This document shows positions 23,490 to 34,354 of a stretch of 64,000 nt of DNA, piece by piece. Both the position numbers and the translations under genes were made by a program. How positions within the stretch are numbered: the stretch's first letter is position 1; each line of letters begins with the position of its first letter. This DNA comes from Cristatella mucedo (lineage: Eukaryota; Bryozoa; Phylactolaemata; Cristatellidae): positions 72,501-136,500 of the forward strand of contig WPIO01000269.1 in NCBI GenBank assembly GCA_009760855.2, in the 5' to 3' direction. The notes beneath the pieces are model-generated. The model was given only the letters and a program-made list of their open reading frames with translations, did not search any database and had not been told where the DNA came from.

Positions 23490-24255
23490 TTCACTGCCTC
23501 GCTATCTCATTAAGTATGTCCTGCTTGCTTTACGGAATCTCCATCGGCACGAGAGCTTAGGACATCCCTTCCTTACACCTGCCATAGCTTGGTCGCCAAG
23601 AATCTCACCTCTTTGCGAAGCTAAGATGCAATTTCTTCCATACAATGTCTCGTTTCTCTTACTGGTAGTTGATGGCTGGATTCGTACGACCTGCACTAGC
23701 TACCAGTCAAGCAACTGATAAACTTCAAAGTTCTATCGCTCACCTTCAGGTCACTTCATTCAATGGCTCCAGCCTCTCTCTCTCAGATCTACTCCTTCAC
23801 CAGGACCAGCTCCGTACCAATCGCTTTCCGGAATCCAACTGTTAGCCTATTCCTCATACAAACCTCAAATGCTTTCACGACCGTGCATTTCTTTCGCAGG
23901 CTCCACAAGCATGGAACTCCCTTCCGACTTCCGTCAGAAATCCCCTGACTTGACCACATTTAAAAAGAAATTAAAATCGCACCTATTTAGGACAGCATTT
24001 AGTGATCAATAAGACGCTCACATTCACCCATTGAATATATCATATATCATATTGCCTCACTATCTTATTAAGAATCTCCTGCTTGCTCTACGGAATCTCC
24101 GCCGGCATGAACGCTGTGGATATCCCTTCTTTACCGCTGCCATAGCTTGGTTGCCAAGAATCTCACCTCATAGAGAAGCTAAGCTGCAATTTCTTATGTA
24201 CAATGTCAACTTTCTCTTACTCTTAGTTGATGGCTGGAATTATAATGATGCCTTC
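23490..24255 (+). repeat. Duplicated about 200-bp block and LINE C-terminus remnant
   Basis: 23490-23700 and 24053-24238 are diverged direct copies (shared GGAATCTCC, GCCATAGCTTGGT, CAAGAATCTCACCTC, GTTGATGGCTGGA). Between them, 23840-24005 encodes QAPQAWNSLPTSVRN and TTFKKKLKSHLFRTAFSD-like residues in shifting frames, the usual end of a CR1/L2-type LINE ORF2. Confidence 0.55.
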
Positions 24256-25797
24256 AACACTAATTTTCAGCCTTCTTTACTGAAATAATTGTGCACACTC
24301 CTGCCTTCATTAAGCCCCCTCCGACCAAAGCAATCGCCGTTCCTCAACCTGTGACCTTTCTTAAAAGGTTCTCCGATGTTTCTGCCTGTGATGTGGCTGC
24401 CTTAATAAGGTCTAGCAAAAAGACCTCGTCTCCTGAAGACCCTATATCTTCATCTCTGTGGTCTTCACTGGCAGACCAACTTAGCCCTGCCATAACCAAG
24501 ATTTTTAATGCTTCTTTGGGAAAAAGGGGTCGTCCCCAAGTCCTTCAAATCGGCAATCCTTAGACCTATTCTTAAAAAGCCTGGATTAGACACAGAGGTC
24601 CTAGCAAACTATCGTCCAGTTTCCCCTTTTCCATTCTTATCAAAGATTCTTGAAAAAATGTTGCTAAGCAGCTAGTTGAACATATTGAAAATATTGGAAT
24701 GTCAGAAACATTTCAATCAGGTTTCAAGAGGCAGCACTCTACTGAAACTGCTCTCCTCCGAGTTAACAATGACATTCTACGTGGCAACGACGATGGGAAT
24801 GTCACTGCCCTAGCTCTGCTAGATCTGTCTGCTGCCTTCGACACCATTGATCACGAAGTTCTGCTTGAACGACTGAGAACAACGATCGGTCTGGCAGACG
24901 AAGCACTGGCGTGGTTGAAATCATACTTGTCTGATCGTGTTCAATCCGTGTCGTGTCCGGTCTCACACACGAGAAGGGTCACCGGTGGAGTCCCTCAAGG
25001 GTCTGTACTTGGTCCCTTGCTGTTCTTCATTTATACGCAACCTCTGGGAAAATTGATTATGGCCCATGGAAGAGGATATTACTTCTATGCTGACAATACT
25101 CAGTTGCATTTGTCATTCAAACCGTGGGAATCTGCTGCAGCAACTGAGAAACTGAACGCTTGCCTTGCCGATATTCGATCCTGGATGTCGGAAAACTTCC
25201 TGAAATTAAATGACGATAAAACCGAACTGCTTCTCACAGGATACCCTAAGCGTGTGGCTGGATTAAAAGGCTTTGCTGTTCTAATAGGTGATCCTATTGT
25301 GCGACCTTCACCACGTGCTCGTAATCTAGGTGTCGTGTTCGACTGCTGCCTCAATTTCAAATGCTTCATTCAGAAGACTGCCTCTACAGCTTGCCATCAC
25401 ATCCGATCCCTATTCAAGATTAGAAGCTGTCTCCCACAGTGGCTTGTAAAAAATGTAACTAGCTCTTGAGTTCTGTCTCGGCTTGATTATTGTAATTCCC
25501 TTTTTGCTGGGCTGCCAAAGAAAGCTATTATGCCACTACAGCGGACTATGAATATGGCTGCAAGCTGGTCTTCAAGTCCCAGCGGTTTGAGCACGTGTAA
25601 TCTTTGCTAAAAGAGCTAGGATGGTTGCCGGTTGGGCACAGGATACAGAGCAAAGTTCTTACGCTGACCCACAAGGCCCGCCACGGCTTAGCTCCATCGT
25701 ACCTAGCTGAACTGCTGCATCAGTTTCAGCCTGTTCGCGCCCTCAGGCCCTGTGTGGACAATAAATTAGCTGTCCCATTCCTCCGCTTAAAGACACT
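24256..25797 (+). pseudogene. CR1/L2-type LINE, copy C, truncated at both ends
   Basis: 24291-24563 is the start of RT (SSPEDPISSSLWSSLADQLSP). 24699-25469 is a 256-codon open RT core with TALALLDLSAAFDTIDHEVL, GGVPQGSVLGPLLFFIY and FYADNTQLHLSF. The second catalytic Asp pair reads ADN, so the enzyme is dead. 25604-25795 continues the C-terminus and then stops abruptly where the Polinton-like block begins. The family is the same as copies A and B. Confidence 0.9.
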
Positions 25798-25925
25798 TTA
25801 TGATTTTCATTAGGCTCAACAATATTAAAGAAACCTTCTGGAATTTTCTTAGGTCTTGATTTGAATACTTGACTTATATCTGAGTCAGGATTGAATTTAC
25901 CTTCTTTTTTCTTTCACTTAGAGTT
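25798..25925 (-). pseudogene. Integrase N-terminal fragment (copy 1)
   Basis: The sequence matches 33747-33875, the upstream part of the integrase gene (the FFNIVEPNEN region on the - strand). The catalytic core is missing because the block ends here against the LINE. Confidence 0.6.
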
Positions 25926-25946
25926 TAAAATGACATTCTATATATA

Positions 25947-26403
25947 ATGGAAATATTTTTTGGAACCTGTTTAAATAGATTTAAAGAAACTGATTATCAA
26001 GAAGGAAAACATCCTTACTGTCATCAAGAAATAAAGAGATCAAACAGAAAATATGAAATACGTTGTGATATTTGTGATAAAGATATGAATGAAACATAAT
26101 TTGATTCTAGTCTTGTGCGCAATGATGCAATTATAATTTGTTCTTATTAAAACATAAATACAAACTCATTTAAGAAAGAGAGACCAACTAAATTATATTC
26201 ATTAGTTAAGAAACGCTAAAAAAACAATGTTGCTCTACTTTTTTACATCATTGTTTAGACCATGAAGCTTTTTGTTCTATATCTAAACTATTCCCTATTC
26301 TTAAAGCTAAACGTAAAGCAACAAAGGTAAAAGAGTTAATAGTTTTAATATATCATTTTTACTAATCGGGAGGGTTCATAACTGACCAAGATGATTACCT
26401 TTA
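25947..26403 (+). pseudogene. Cys-rich small protein (copy 1)
   Basis: ATG 25947 opens a frame with Cys pairs (TCL, HPYC, RCDICDKD) like a small zinc-binding domain. It is broken by TAA after NET near 26097 and by later frameshifts. The paralogue at 33917-34354 is more intact. Function unknown. Confidence 0.5.
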
Positions 26404-27200
26404 GTTTTCCAGTTGTATCAATGAAATACAACTCCGTTGGAAGTCTTGTAAAATAAACATAATACTTTAAATCCACACCTGTCGGGAAAGTATTTATTGC
26501 TCTTACATCTCCAGATACTGCAGTTGTATCAGTAGTAGGTTTTTAGAAACATACAATTAGATGCTCCAACCAGAATAACATTTAATATCATTATATGTGG
26601 TGCTGTTTTGTTTGTTCATGAATAAGGTGTTGATAGATTAAGTATTGAGTTCGTTGCATTAAGATCCGTTGATAGAGCTAGTACTTCTGTTATTTTCTTT
26701 AACTGTTTTATCTACATAAGATTTAGTTGCAACTCCAAGAGGACTAACAGGATTTGCAACATTAGTTATTGAATATCCTCCCATATCAATATTAGTAGTT
26801 GAAAGAAATCCTTTAAGTAAAACATCCCTCTTCATTCCACCATAAGTAACAGAAAAATCATCATTTAATACAACTGGCTTTCCATTACCTGAATTCCAAT
26901 AATTAGATGTTGTAGAAAAGCTATTCATGTTAAAATCTCCAGCCATTGTATCACCAGTTCTTTTAACATAATTACTTACTTGACTAACATTTACTGGATC
27001 AGTAGGATTAACACCTGGAGCAAGATTAGTAATTGTTTTTTCACCAAGATTCAAAGTCGTTCCCGTATTTACAACAAATTTAGAATCTACATAAGACTTT
27101 AAAACAGCGTCTGAGTCATTATTTGGATCTGATAAATTTATAATTCTATTACCATTAGCATTCAAATCTAAAAATATAGTACCATTGATTTTTATACGAA
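26395..27200 (-). CDS. Tail-fibre-like repeat protein 1
   Basis: The frame 26659-27165 (168 codons) has three imperfect repeats of N-x-I-x-N-L-x-x-P-x4-DA-x2-K-x-YVD: NRIINLSDPNNDSDAVLKSY, EKTITNLAPGVNPTDPVNVS and YSITNVANPVSPLGVATKSY. These alternate with GDTMAGDFNMN-like segments. The motif is typical of phage tail-fibre and collar proteins, where it forms trimeric beta-rich shafts. The C-terminus continues in shifted frames to about 26395. A role as virion fibre or receptor-binding spike is inferred. The copy at 34355-35185 is homologous. Confidence 0.55.
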
Positions 27201-27418
27201 ATGCTCCTTTCTAAACTTGGACATTTTCTATATATTCATTGATTAATATTATACTGCAATATAATACTTCTTTAACTATTGGAAATATTCTTAAAAATCT
27301 AAATGGATCCTCTTCTTCAACAACTTATATTTCTACTTTTTATATAATATTTTATATCAAAACCAAAACTCTTGTTATTGTTAAAACGACCACAATCAGA
27401 AATCACACTAAATTTAAA

Positions 27419-28035
27419 TTAAAAAAACTTTTCATCTTTAAGTAAAAACATAAATAGTGGAATATGAATTGGCATATCAAAAATATAACTTATTGAAATC
27501 CTTACTGACCCAGCAGCAACAAACTCCTTAGGTACATCATCACAGTTTAATCCAGGAACAAAGATGTCAAATTCACTATAAAACCATCTACCTAATTTTA
27601 GTACATGAAGGCCAAGTAAGCATTGTGATAAATATTGTTTTGGTATACAATCTTCCACAATACTACGACTCCATAAACATTTTATTTCTATTAATGTACC
27701 TCCACCAACAGTTCCATCTGGAGAATATCTGTAAACACCATCACTAGTTAAACAATCATTTGTATTTTCAATAGTTCTATCTAATTTCATTTCTAAATAT
27801 TTAGCAGCGATTGGCTTGAATGCCTTACCAAATAACATTTGCGGGAATCTCATTGGTTGAGAGTTAGCAATATATTTTTTAGTTTTCTATTAGCAATTAA
27901 TTCAATATCACAATCGATTTGTGAAGAAAAAGCCGTATCATTTCCTAAAACAGAATAAACTTCCAATCCACCAATATTTAAGCTCATGGATCTTTTCCAT
28001 TCATCAGACCCTTGAATACAATTCGTTTTTTGCAT
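27419..28035 (-). pseudogene. YqaJ-type (PD-(D/E)XK) nuclease, copy 1
   Basis: 28035-27850 gives the N-terminal motif IQGSDEWKRSMSLNIGGLEV, which resembles the QGSxEWxxxR start of YqaJ/lambda-exonuclease recombinases. 27853-27419 carries the catalytic signature SPDG...LIEIK and KQYLSQC, matching the D, E-x-K and Q of the family. The halves are joined by a frameshift near 27850. Such nucleases resect DNA ends in viral recombination and replication. About 205 codons in all, the usual size. The paralogue is at 35342-35985. Confidence 0.65.
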
Positions 28036-28067
28036 TAAATTTAGTCATTATAATTTTATTAAAAATC

Positions 28068-28432
28068 TTATCCTCCATATATCATATTTCCTTTACTATA
28101 AGTGAAATTAGCACCACTTCCATTAGAAGTTAGCTCAGCACTATTCTCACAAAGAGTCAAGTAATGGATTATCAATGAGTTTCCAGCAGGTACAGCACTA
28201 TTGAACTCAACAGTTACATCTAACCGAGAAGTCACTCTAAGAGGCTCATCATTATATTGCAAGTCAATAACATGAATAGGATAAAGTGACATCCATTCTG
28301 AGAAAGAAACACCGCCAGGACTAACAATCTCATTAACACCAAGATATTGCTTCCTGAAAGTTATGAAATCCATGAATTCAGGTGTATACTTACTAAATTT
28401 TGCCAAAGTAGATCTTGGAACTGCACGATATT
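28068..28432 (-). pseudogene. Major capsid-like protein, C-terminal fragment (copy 1)
   Basis: FITFRKQYLGVNEIVSPG and SLYPIHVIDLQYNDEPLRVT match the C-terminal part of the capsid-like gene at 36010-37515. Homology stops at about 28432, where a fibre-like gene begins, so the upstream three quarters of the gene are absent. Confidence 0.6.
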
Positions 28433-28433
28433 A

Positions 28434-29150
28434 ACGGCACTAACGTTGCTGGAAGTGGTAACACCACATCTTTTCTTTGAGGTGTAATTTCATACAATGT
28501 TGTAACAACAAACAAACCTCTGGGTATAGTAGTATCAGCTAAAGTAGAGATCCATCGACCGTTAATTGTTTTTCATATAATTCTGTTGTTAAACAACCAC
28601 CAACCGTCGCTCTCAAACGTTCTATAGCAATATTTCCATCGGATATTCTGTTTAGATAGTTAAAGTTTACACCGTCATTAGAATTAACAGGGTCGTTTTC
28701 TAAGAAGATAGAGTATCCATTTATATCTAAATTTCCATTGAGAGTTCCACCTGTTAGTTTAATGAAGTTAAAGTCCATATACGATTTATTTGCAATATCA
28801 TTATCAGAAGTAGGAGGTCCTCCAACAGATACATTCCCATTTACAGTCAGTGTTCCATTAATAGTTCGACCAGTCTTGGATAGTTTACTGTCTGCATAAT
28901 CTTTACTTGCAGCATCACTAGGGTTTAGAGGATTTGCTAGTTCTATTAACTTATAATTTTTCATATCGATATCTCCATCACATGTAGTCCCTCTTGATAC
29001 TTTAGTAACGAAATTGGTATTTATATACATTCTATTTACCGCATCTCCAACATCAACAAGATCACCTAAATTCTTTATTAACTTTCTATTCATACTTAAA
29101 CTGCCTGTAAGTACATCACCACTTTTTTAATGTAATTTGTTATACCAATT
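28434..29150 (-). CDS. Tail-fibre-like repeat protein 2
   Basis: 184 codons are open at 29093-28539 and start MNRKLIKNLGDLVDVGD. Repeats such as NYKLIELANPLNPSDAASKD, GNVSVGGPPTSDNDIANKSY and NGYSIFLENDPVNSNDG are each followed by a glycine-rich T-x-N-G-x-L segment. After a frameshift the reading continues (STLADTTIPRGLFVVTTL) to the junction at about 28432. Same family as fibre proteins 1, 3 and 5; function inferred. Confidence 0.55.
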
Positions 29151-29159
29151 CTTCTTCTT

Positions 29160-29936
29160 TTAGGTCTGAACATTTCTATACAATAGGTAAACGAAAATCA
29201 ATGTAATTTATTCCACTTGCAACAGTAAATTTATCGATAGCATATCTACACGTTCCATCAATGTAAACTATTAAAACAAGAGTACCTAGTATAGTAACTA
29301 GTACCACTAACTCTATAAGTATTATCAGTGGATAATTCTACGTAAGAATTTTTGTCAGTTACGTACATAATTCTACTTACCATTGCAAAGTTGGGTAACA
29401 TCCCTGGAAAAATGTTTAAGAATTATCATGTAGGCAATAACTTTTCCAGTGGCTGCAATAACAGGCTTATCACTAGGAGTAAGTTGTTGGGGTTGAAATT
29501 TATTTCCTGTGCTACCGTTAGCTGTAATAATCAAACCAAGCATATCAAGATAAAATATAGATGGATAAGTACGAGAGCTTGCTCCAAAATATCGAAATGA
29601 TATTTGTTTATTATTATCTATATATGGTTTTGTTACAGTTTCAGAGTCTTTAAGTTAGTAATATTCTTTCCACCCATATTCATGCTCGCCGTTGCTTTAC
29701 CTTGAAACACCTGTGTCATATTCTTTAAGAGTCCATAGTTTATAACTTAAAAGATCCTAAATCACTGTATAGAGTCCCGTCAGCAGAGTTGCCTGATATA
29801 CCAAAAGCACTCTTTGATTCAACTGTGACATCATCTTTCCATTAGTGTTTGAAAAAACCCTGACATACTTGAAACAGTTGCTAAATCACCTATAACATTT
29901 GTAGCCACACTTCCTCCAAAGTTTTAACTAAAAAAA
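29160..29936 (-). pseudogene. Tail-fibre-like repeat protein 3, decayed
   Basis: Around 29690-29600 the - strand gives ASMNMGGKNITNLKDSETVT and a YIDNN-type end. The adjacent C-terminal part has SSRTYPSIFYLDMLGLI in shifted frames. It resembles the family motif but carries several stops. Confidence 0.4.
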
Positions 29937-30053
29937 TAGCTCAAGTTTATTGCATCACCTTTTCAACTCAATAAATAGCTCAAGTTTATTGCATCACCTT
30001 TTCAACTCAATAAATAGCTCAAGTTTATTGCATCACCTTCATTAAAAAGGTAG
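29937..30053 (-). repeat. 39-bp tandem repeat (three copies)
   Basis: Copies start at 29937, 29976 and 30015, a period of 39 bp (13 codons). Each - strand unit encodes GDAINLSYLLS-like residues, the end of the fibre motif. The repeat therefore seems to have grown from a fibre-gene fragment (30115-30002). Confidence 0.85.
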
Positions 30054-30141
30054 CCTAAGTTAGTTATTTTTTCCGTTAGCGTTAAGATCTTTGTGAATAG
30101 ATCCATTAATCTTTCTAACTTTTTCCATTGACTTATAATAT

Positions 30142-31243
30142 ATGAAGAATAAAAAAGGTAAAGGAGTTGATAATATAAAAGAAGGAATTGATACAACTAA
30201 AGAAGTGGTAGGAGGTGTTACAACAGCGACGGAAGTAGGTTCGAAAGCTGCTATAGAGATAGTACCCAAAGTTGCTATGAAGCTGCCCTTACAAGCCTCA
30301 AACAAGATCACAAAGATTGTTCCAAAGGTAAATAAAATTGTTTAAAGTTATTGTAACAGCAACCAAAGCTCTAGGAGGATTTCTATCAGGAGTAACAGGA
30401 ATAGTTAATCTTGGTTTGTTTATAAAAGAAATTGTTGATGACGTAGCTCCTGGTAAGAATGGACAAGTCTTCTGGAAAACAATGGCAGGTAAAAAAGAAG
30501 GGCTATAAAAGACGGTTGCAAGTTTGGAAGTAGATTTCTACATTAATGAGATATTATTAGAAGCGGAAAAAGCAAAGAGTAATTGATATCTTAACCCTAG
30601 AAATTTTTTATCTGATACATTTGGAGACGAAGTTTCTTGGGATGCAACACAGCTCGATCCTATAGCTTGGAAGAAGAACTTTCTTGAAATGAGAGGAGGA
30701 TTTCTACCTGTTATCCCAGCCATCATTGCTAGAATAGCAAGTTTAATAGGAACAGATGGTTTAGCAGTTTCAATCACTGTAGCCGTTGCGCGATTGATAA
30801 AAAAAATAGTAGATGAAACAATGTATACAGCCAGAGCACCTAAAATGAATACTCACGAAGAGAGAATGAGTGCATTATCACTTCAAGGAGAAAGATTAAA
30901 TAATGCTATTGTAGACTTGAAAAACATGATAGAACTACTTGATAAGGGAATAGATATAGATCTAAGTGAAAAAGTACAGAATTCATAAGTCAAAATTAGG
31001 TTGACCTACCTTAATAAAGGGAAAGAGCTTGTGGAAAAAGGAGGTGTTAGTTATAGTGAGGATTTAAAACGAGACATAAAAAAAGTTGAAGCTTCAACTG
31101 TTGGTGGTCGTAAAACGTATGACTATAAAGCTGAGAGTGCAATGCTATTGAGTAATCTTTTTGTACAAGGTAAGAGTCAAGAAGAAATATATAACGAAAT
31201 GATTAAACTTAGAGATGAGCTCAAGCGAAGATGTAAGAACTAG
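30142..31243 (+). pseudogene. Unidentified Polinton gene, about 367 codons
   Basis: 30142-30345 starts MKNKKGKGVDNIKEGI. One frameshift near 30345 leads to a second frame that stays in phase from about 30346 to 31243 (LGGFLSGVTGIVNLGLF; IPAIIARIASLIGTDGLAV; LKRDIKKVEASTVGGRK). Stops at about 30506, 30584 and 30986 interrupt it. It has hydrophobic stretches in the middle and a charged helical C-terminus. A capsid-associated or membrane-interacting role is possible but not shown. Confidence 0.45.
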
Positions 31244-31282
31244 AAGTCATTGTAGCGAACTATTTTATTATTTTCTGTTAGA

Positions 31283-31800
31283 GTGTAAGTAAAATTGAGT
31301 TTGGCAAATTGCAAATGTAAACGTATAGCTTCCATGTCTCTACCAACAGCTGCTTCCCCTTGGTCACTGAATAAACAAATATAATAAGACATTTTATTTA
31401 TTTTTATTCGCACTGCCCATTTATTTGCACGATCATGCCAAGATACACCAATAAAACCAGAAGTGTTATTTCTTAGTTTTCTCTTATTTCCTTGATTTTC
31501 ACCAGAAGTTGCTTCACGTAAATTATTAAATTATAAAGGAATTGTTTAGTTTGTCATTATCAATGCGATCAATCTCATTCAAAGAGAATTTACCAGTCAC
31601 TATTAACCACGCCAATCTATGAGCATAGTATGATTTTCCATTAGTTCCAATTTGACTATAACCGTTAGATATACTTCCAGCTTCATCTCCTCGATATATA
31701 TTTCCCCGACTTATATTCCATAAAACTTGCCTGTAAAAGCATTGTGAGATAACAATTCATTGACACATTCTCTCAAAGCAAATATTTCATCTAGATCCAT
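31283..31800 (-). pseudogene. HNH endonuclease with AP2-like DNA-binding domain, decayed
   Basis: On the - strand, ATG at 31800 starts MDLDEIFALRECVNELL. After frameshifts come YYAHRLAWLIVTGKF, NEIDRIDNDKLNNS, NNLREATSGENQGNKRK and NNTSGFIGVSWHDRANKWAV, ending at 31283. This is the order of phage-type HNH homing endonucleases with an AP2 domain. The second His of HNH, normally in IDHIDG, reads Arg (EIDRID), so catalysis is probably lost. It lies between two + strand genes, so it is probably a selfish gene inserted in the virus. Confidence 0.7.
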
Positions 31801-31849
31801 TTCTATATATAGTTTTATAAATGTTAAATATAATTCTAATTTATATATA

Positions 31850-32641
31850 ATGTATCAAGAAGTCAAACTTGATCTATCTGATCATCATATTGATCTAATT
31901 AATAAATCTATGGAACCAATCTCTACAAGATTAAAACATGTTAATCTTAGTAGTACTAAATCCATTCTTGTGACAGATACTTAAAAAAGAACAATAGAAA
32001 AGTATAAGGCAAGAGGAGTAGGAATACAGTTGAATTTTAGTCTTAAATAGTTAACGGCAAATAGAAAACACGGCCGAGGTACTATTGATATAATAAATAA
32101 GATATCTGGAGGAAGATAATTTCACTTCAAGTTGCCAGCAGGAGTAAAATCAAAATTTGTTTTAAATGGAAATTTCAATAATACTAATAGAAATAGTTAT
32201 GCGGATCTGGGAACTAAGTTCACTCTAAAAACGGAACAAGGTTTACAAGGTCTTAATGATCTTGATAACCGTGCACTTATCCACGATCATACATATACAG
32301 AAACTGGTGGAATGTCAGAACCAAGAAGAACAGAAATACGGAATCTGTCAGACCTTGTTCTTGCTGAAAGTGCAGCCCGGATTGCTCTTGATCCTAAGCA
32401 GCCTGCTAGTGTTAGGGAGGACGCTAAAACAGTGGCTGCTATCATGGCAGCAAAAGCAAAATTGGGTTTAGATATTGGTGGAATGTTAAACGATTCATTC
32501 ACAACTGATTTCTTAAAAGATAAAGTAAACAATCCATTGAGTTTGAATAAGATAAACAATTATCCCCGAGGCATTGTTGATAGGATGTTGGATATCAGTA
32601 GAAAAAATATATACAACTCTTTTTATTGTACAGAAAAATGA
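31850..32641 (+). pseudogene. Capsid-associated protein with phospholipase A2-like domain
   Basis: One phase runs from ATG 31850 to TGA 32641, broken by stops at 31982, about 32048 and about 32114. It could also be two genes. The intact part from about 32132 has YADLGTKF, then GLNDLDNRALIHDHTY. That matches the N-x2-D-x2-A-x2-HD-x2-Y catalytic helix of the parvovirus VP1u-type phospholipase A2 found in several animal virus groups and Polintons. In those viruses it helps membrane passage. The role here is inferred from the motif. It overlaps the next gene by ATGA. Confidence 0.6.
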
Positions 32642-33036
32642 CAGAATTGAGAAAAGATTTTGCCGTTAAAAAATATGAAGAGACTGTTCAGTTTAATAAA
32701 AAAATTAGGGGGTGTCTAATAAAATTAACATGAGCTAGATAGGCAATTAAATTTATAAATATAGTAATAGCATTAGGAATAACTGTTTCAAGTACTTATA
32801 TTCAAACAACACCATCTATTAGCTATGCTGTAACTTTCTTTTCAGCTCTATCTGTAATGTTTGGGTCAGTTGATGGTGAGCTATCAGAAATAGACAAACG
32901 TAAAAGGAATGCTTCAAGTTCCAATTCTGAAATTATCAAAAAGATTACTAATGCTTTATCTGATGATGAGATTACAAAAGAATAGTTTGAAGGACTTCTA
33001 TTAGGAAACTCACAAATTGAAATTATTGTTGGTTGA
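32638..33036 (+). pseudogene. Small membrane protein
   Basis: ATG 32638 overlaps the stop of the phospholipase-like gene (ATGA). The frame is about 132 codons with stops at 32731, 32740 and 32983. Two hydrophobic segments, INIVIALGITVSSTYI and YAVTFFSALSVMFGSV, suggest a hairpin membrane protein. A charged C-terminus (SEIDKRKRNASS) follows. Function unknown. Confidence 0.45.
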
Positions 33037-33870
33037 TAACTTGTAACTCTTCACTAACAAAACTTCTCTTAATATCATTAAAAAAATATCTAGCTAGTTG
33101 TTCTCGTAATACCATTATTCTAACAATAGTATGTTTTATTAAACTCCATATCGCATCTGTAGCTCTTCTTCTTTTTTTCATCTTCTCCTTCACCTGGTTC
33201 TAATAAATATCTAACGGATGTCCCAAGTTCTAATAGCTGTCCTCCATGATATTTTGGTTACTTTAGTTTTACAGTTTCTTTTTTTATCGCCTTTGCAGGT
33301 TCTTCACTAATCATTCTTGTATCACTATTATTTGGATAATCAATAATCTTTCGTAAAATATCAATCCACTCTCTGTTTCTTGTGTAATCTCCTTTATTAA
33401 TACTTTCTAATTCTTTTTCATACTGAGCAATAAATACTCTCTCAGCAACTGATCTATTCATTCTTTCAACGAATGCAACACTCTTTTTTGTGGTACCTTC
33501 AATGACACGTGTTTCATGTCTTTTCATTTCTTTAGCAAACTCACCTTTAAACTCTGATCCTGGATCAACTGTCATTTTTTTGGCCATTTCATAGGACCTT
33601 TACTGTAAATATCTATTATTGCTTTTGTTACTTCTTTAGAAGACTTTGTTTTAAGAGGTCTTGGATCTTTATATCTACTAGCAACATCAATAACACTAAG
33701 TGCATATTTGTATCCAGAATCATTAGGCATACACAAAATGTCTGCTTGATGATTTTCATTAGGCTCAACAATATTAAAGAAATGTTAAGGAATATTCTTA
33801 GGTCTTGGTTTGAATACTTGACTTATATCTGAGTCAGGATTGTATTCACCTTCTTGTTTCTTTCATTTAT
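33037..33870 (-). pseudogene. Polinton integrase
   Basis: Read on the - strand: HQADILCMP near 33740, then YALSVIDVASRYKD, then in the frame 33587-33258 TVDPGSEFKGEF and VAFVERMNRSVAERV. These give the catalytic D, D and E. The 3' part (33257-33037) shows the chromodomain/SH3-like C-terminus, G-x-SVRYLLEPGEGE and RRRATDAIWSLIKH, typical of Maverick/Polinton integrases. At least two frameshifts break it. The enzyme would insert the viral genome into the host chromosome. Confidence 0.85.
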
Positions 33871-33916
33871 AGTTAAGAACGACATTCCATAGAGAATGTA
33901 AATATTTTGTGAGACA

Positions 33917-34354
33917 TGCTTAAGCACATTTAATGAAGATGAATACCTTGAAAGAGGTCATCCTTATTGTATGCCAAAAAGAAAAAGGCCAAAACAAAAG
34001 TATGAAATACGTTGTTGTATCTGTGATAAAGATAAGGAAAAAACTGAATTTGATTGTAACCTTTTTCGTAAGAACTACACTATAATCCATTCATATTTTA
34101 TCATAAATTTTAATTATTATAAAAAAGAAAAACCAACTAAGCTATATTCGTTGGTTAAGGAACACTTTGAAAAACAATGTTTTTGTACTTCTTTACATCA
34201 TTGTTTAGACCATGAAGCTATCTGTTCCATTTCTAAATTATTTCCACCTGTTAAAGGTGAACACAAAGCAACAAAGGTAAAAGAGTTAATAGTTTTCATA
34301 TTTCATTTATACTTTTCTGGAGCGTACATAACTAACCAAGAGGTTTACCTTTAA
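33917..34354 (+). CDS. Cys-rich small protein (copy 2)
   Basis: The open frame has GHPYC, EIRCCICDKDKEK and CFCTSLHHCLDHEAIC, with several Cys/His pairs consistent with a zinc-binding fold. The C-terminus is hydrophobic (VFIFHLYFSGAYIT). The first ATG in frame is 33971, but homology with copy 1 extends upstream to about 33917. It is convergent with the fibre gene that follows. Function unknown. Confidence 0.5.
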   Translation, partial: CLSTFNEDEYLERGHPYCMPKRKRPKQKYEIRCCICDKDKEKTEFDCNLFRKNYTIIHSYFIINFNYYKKEKPTKLYSLVKEHFEKQCFCTSLHHCLDHEAICSISKLFPPVKGEHKATKVKELIVFIFHLYFSGAYITNQEVYL

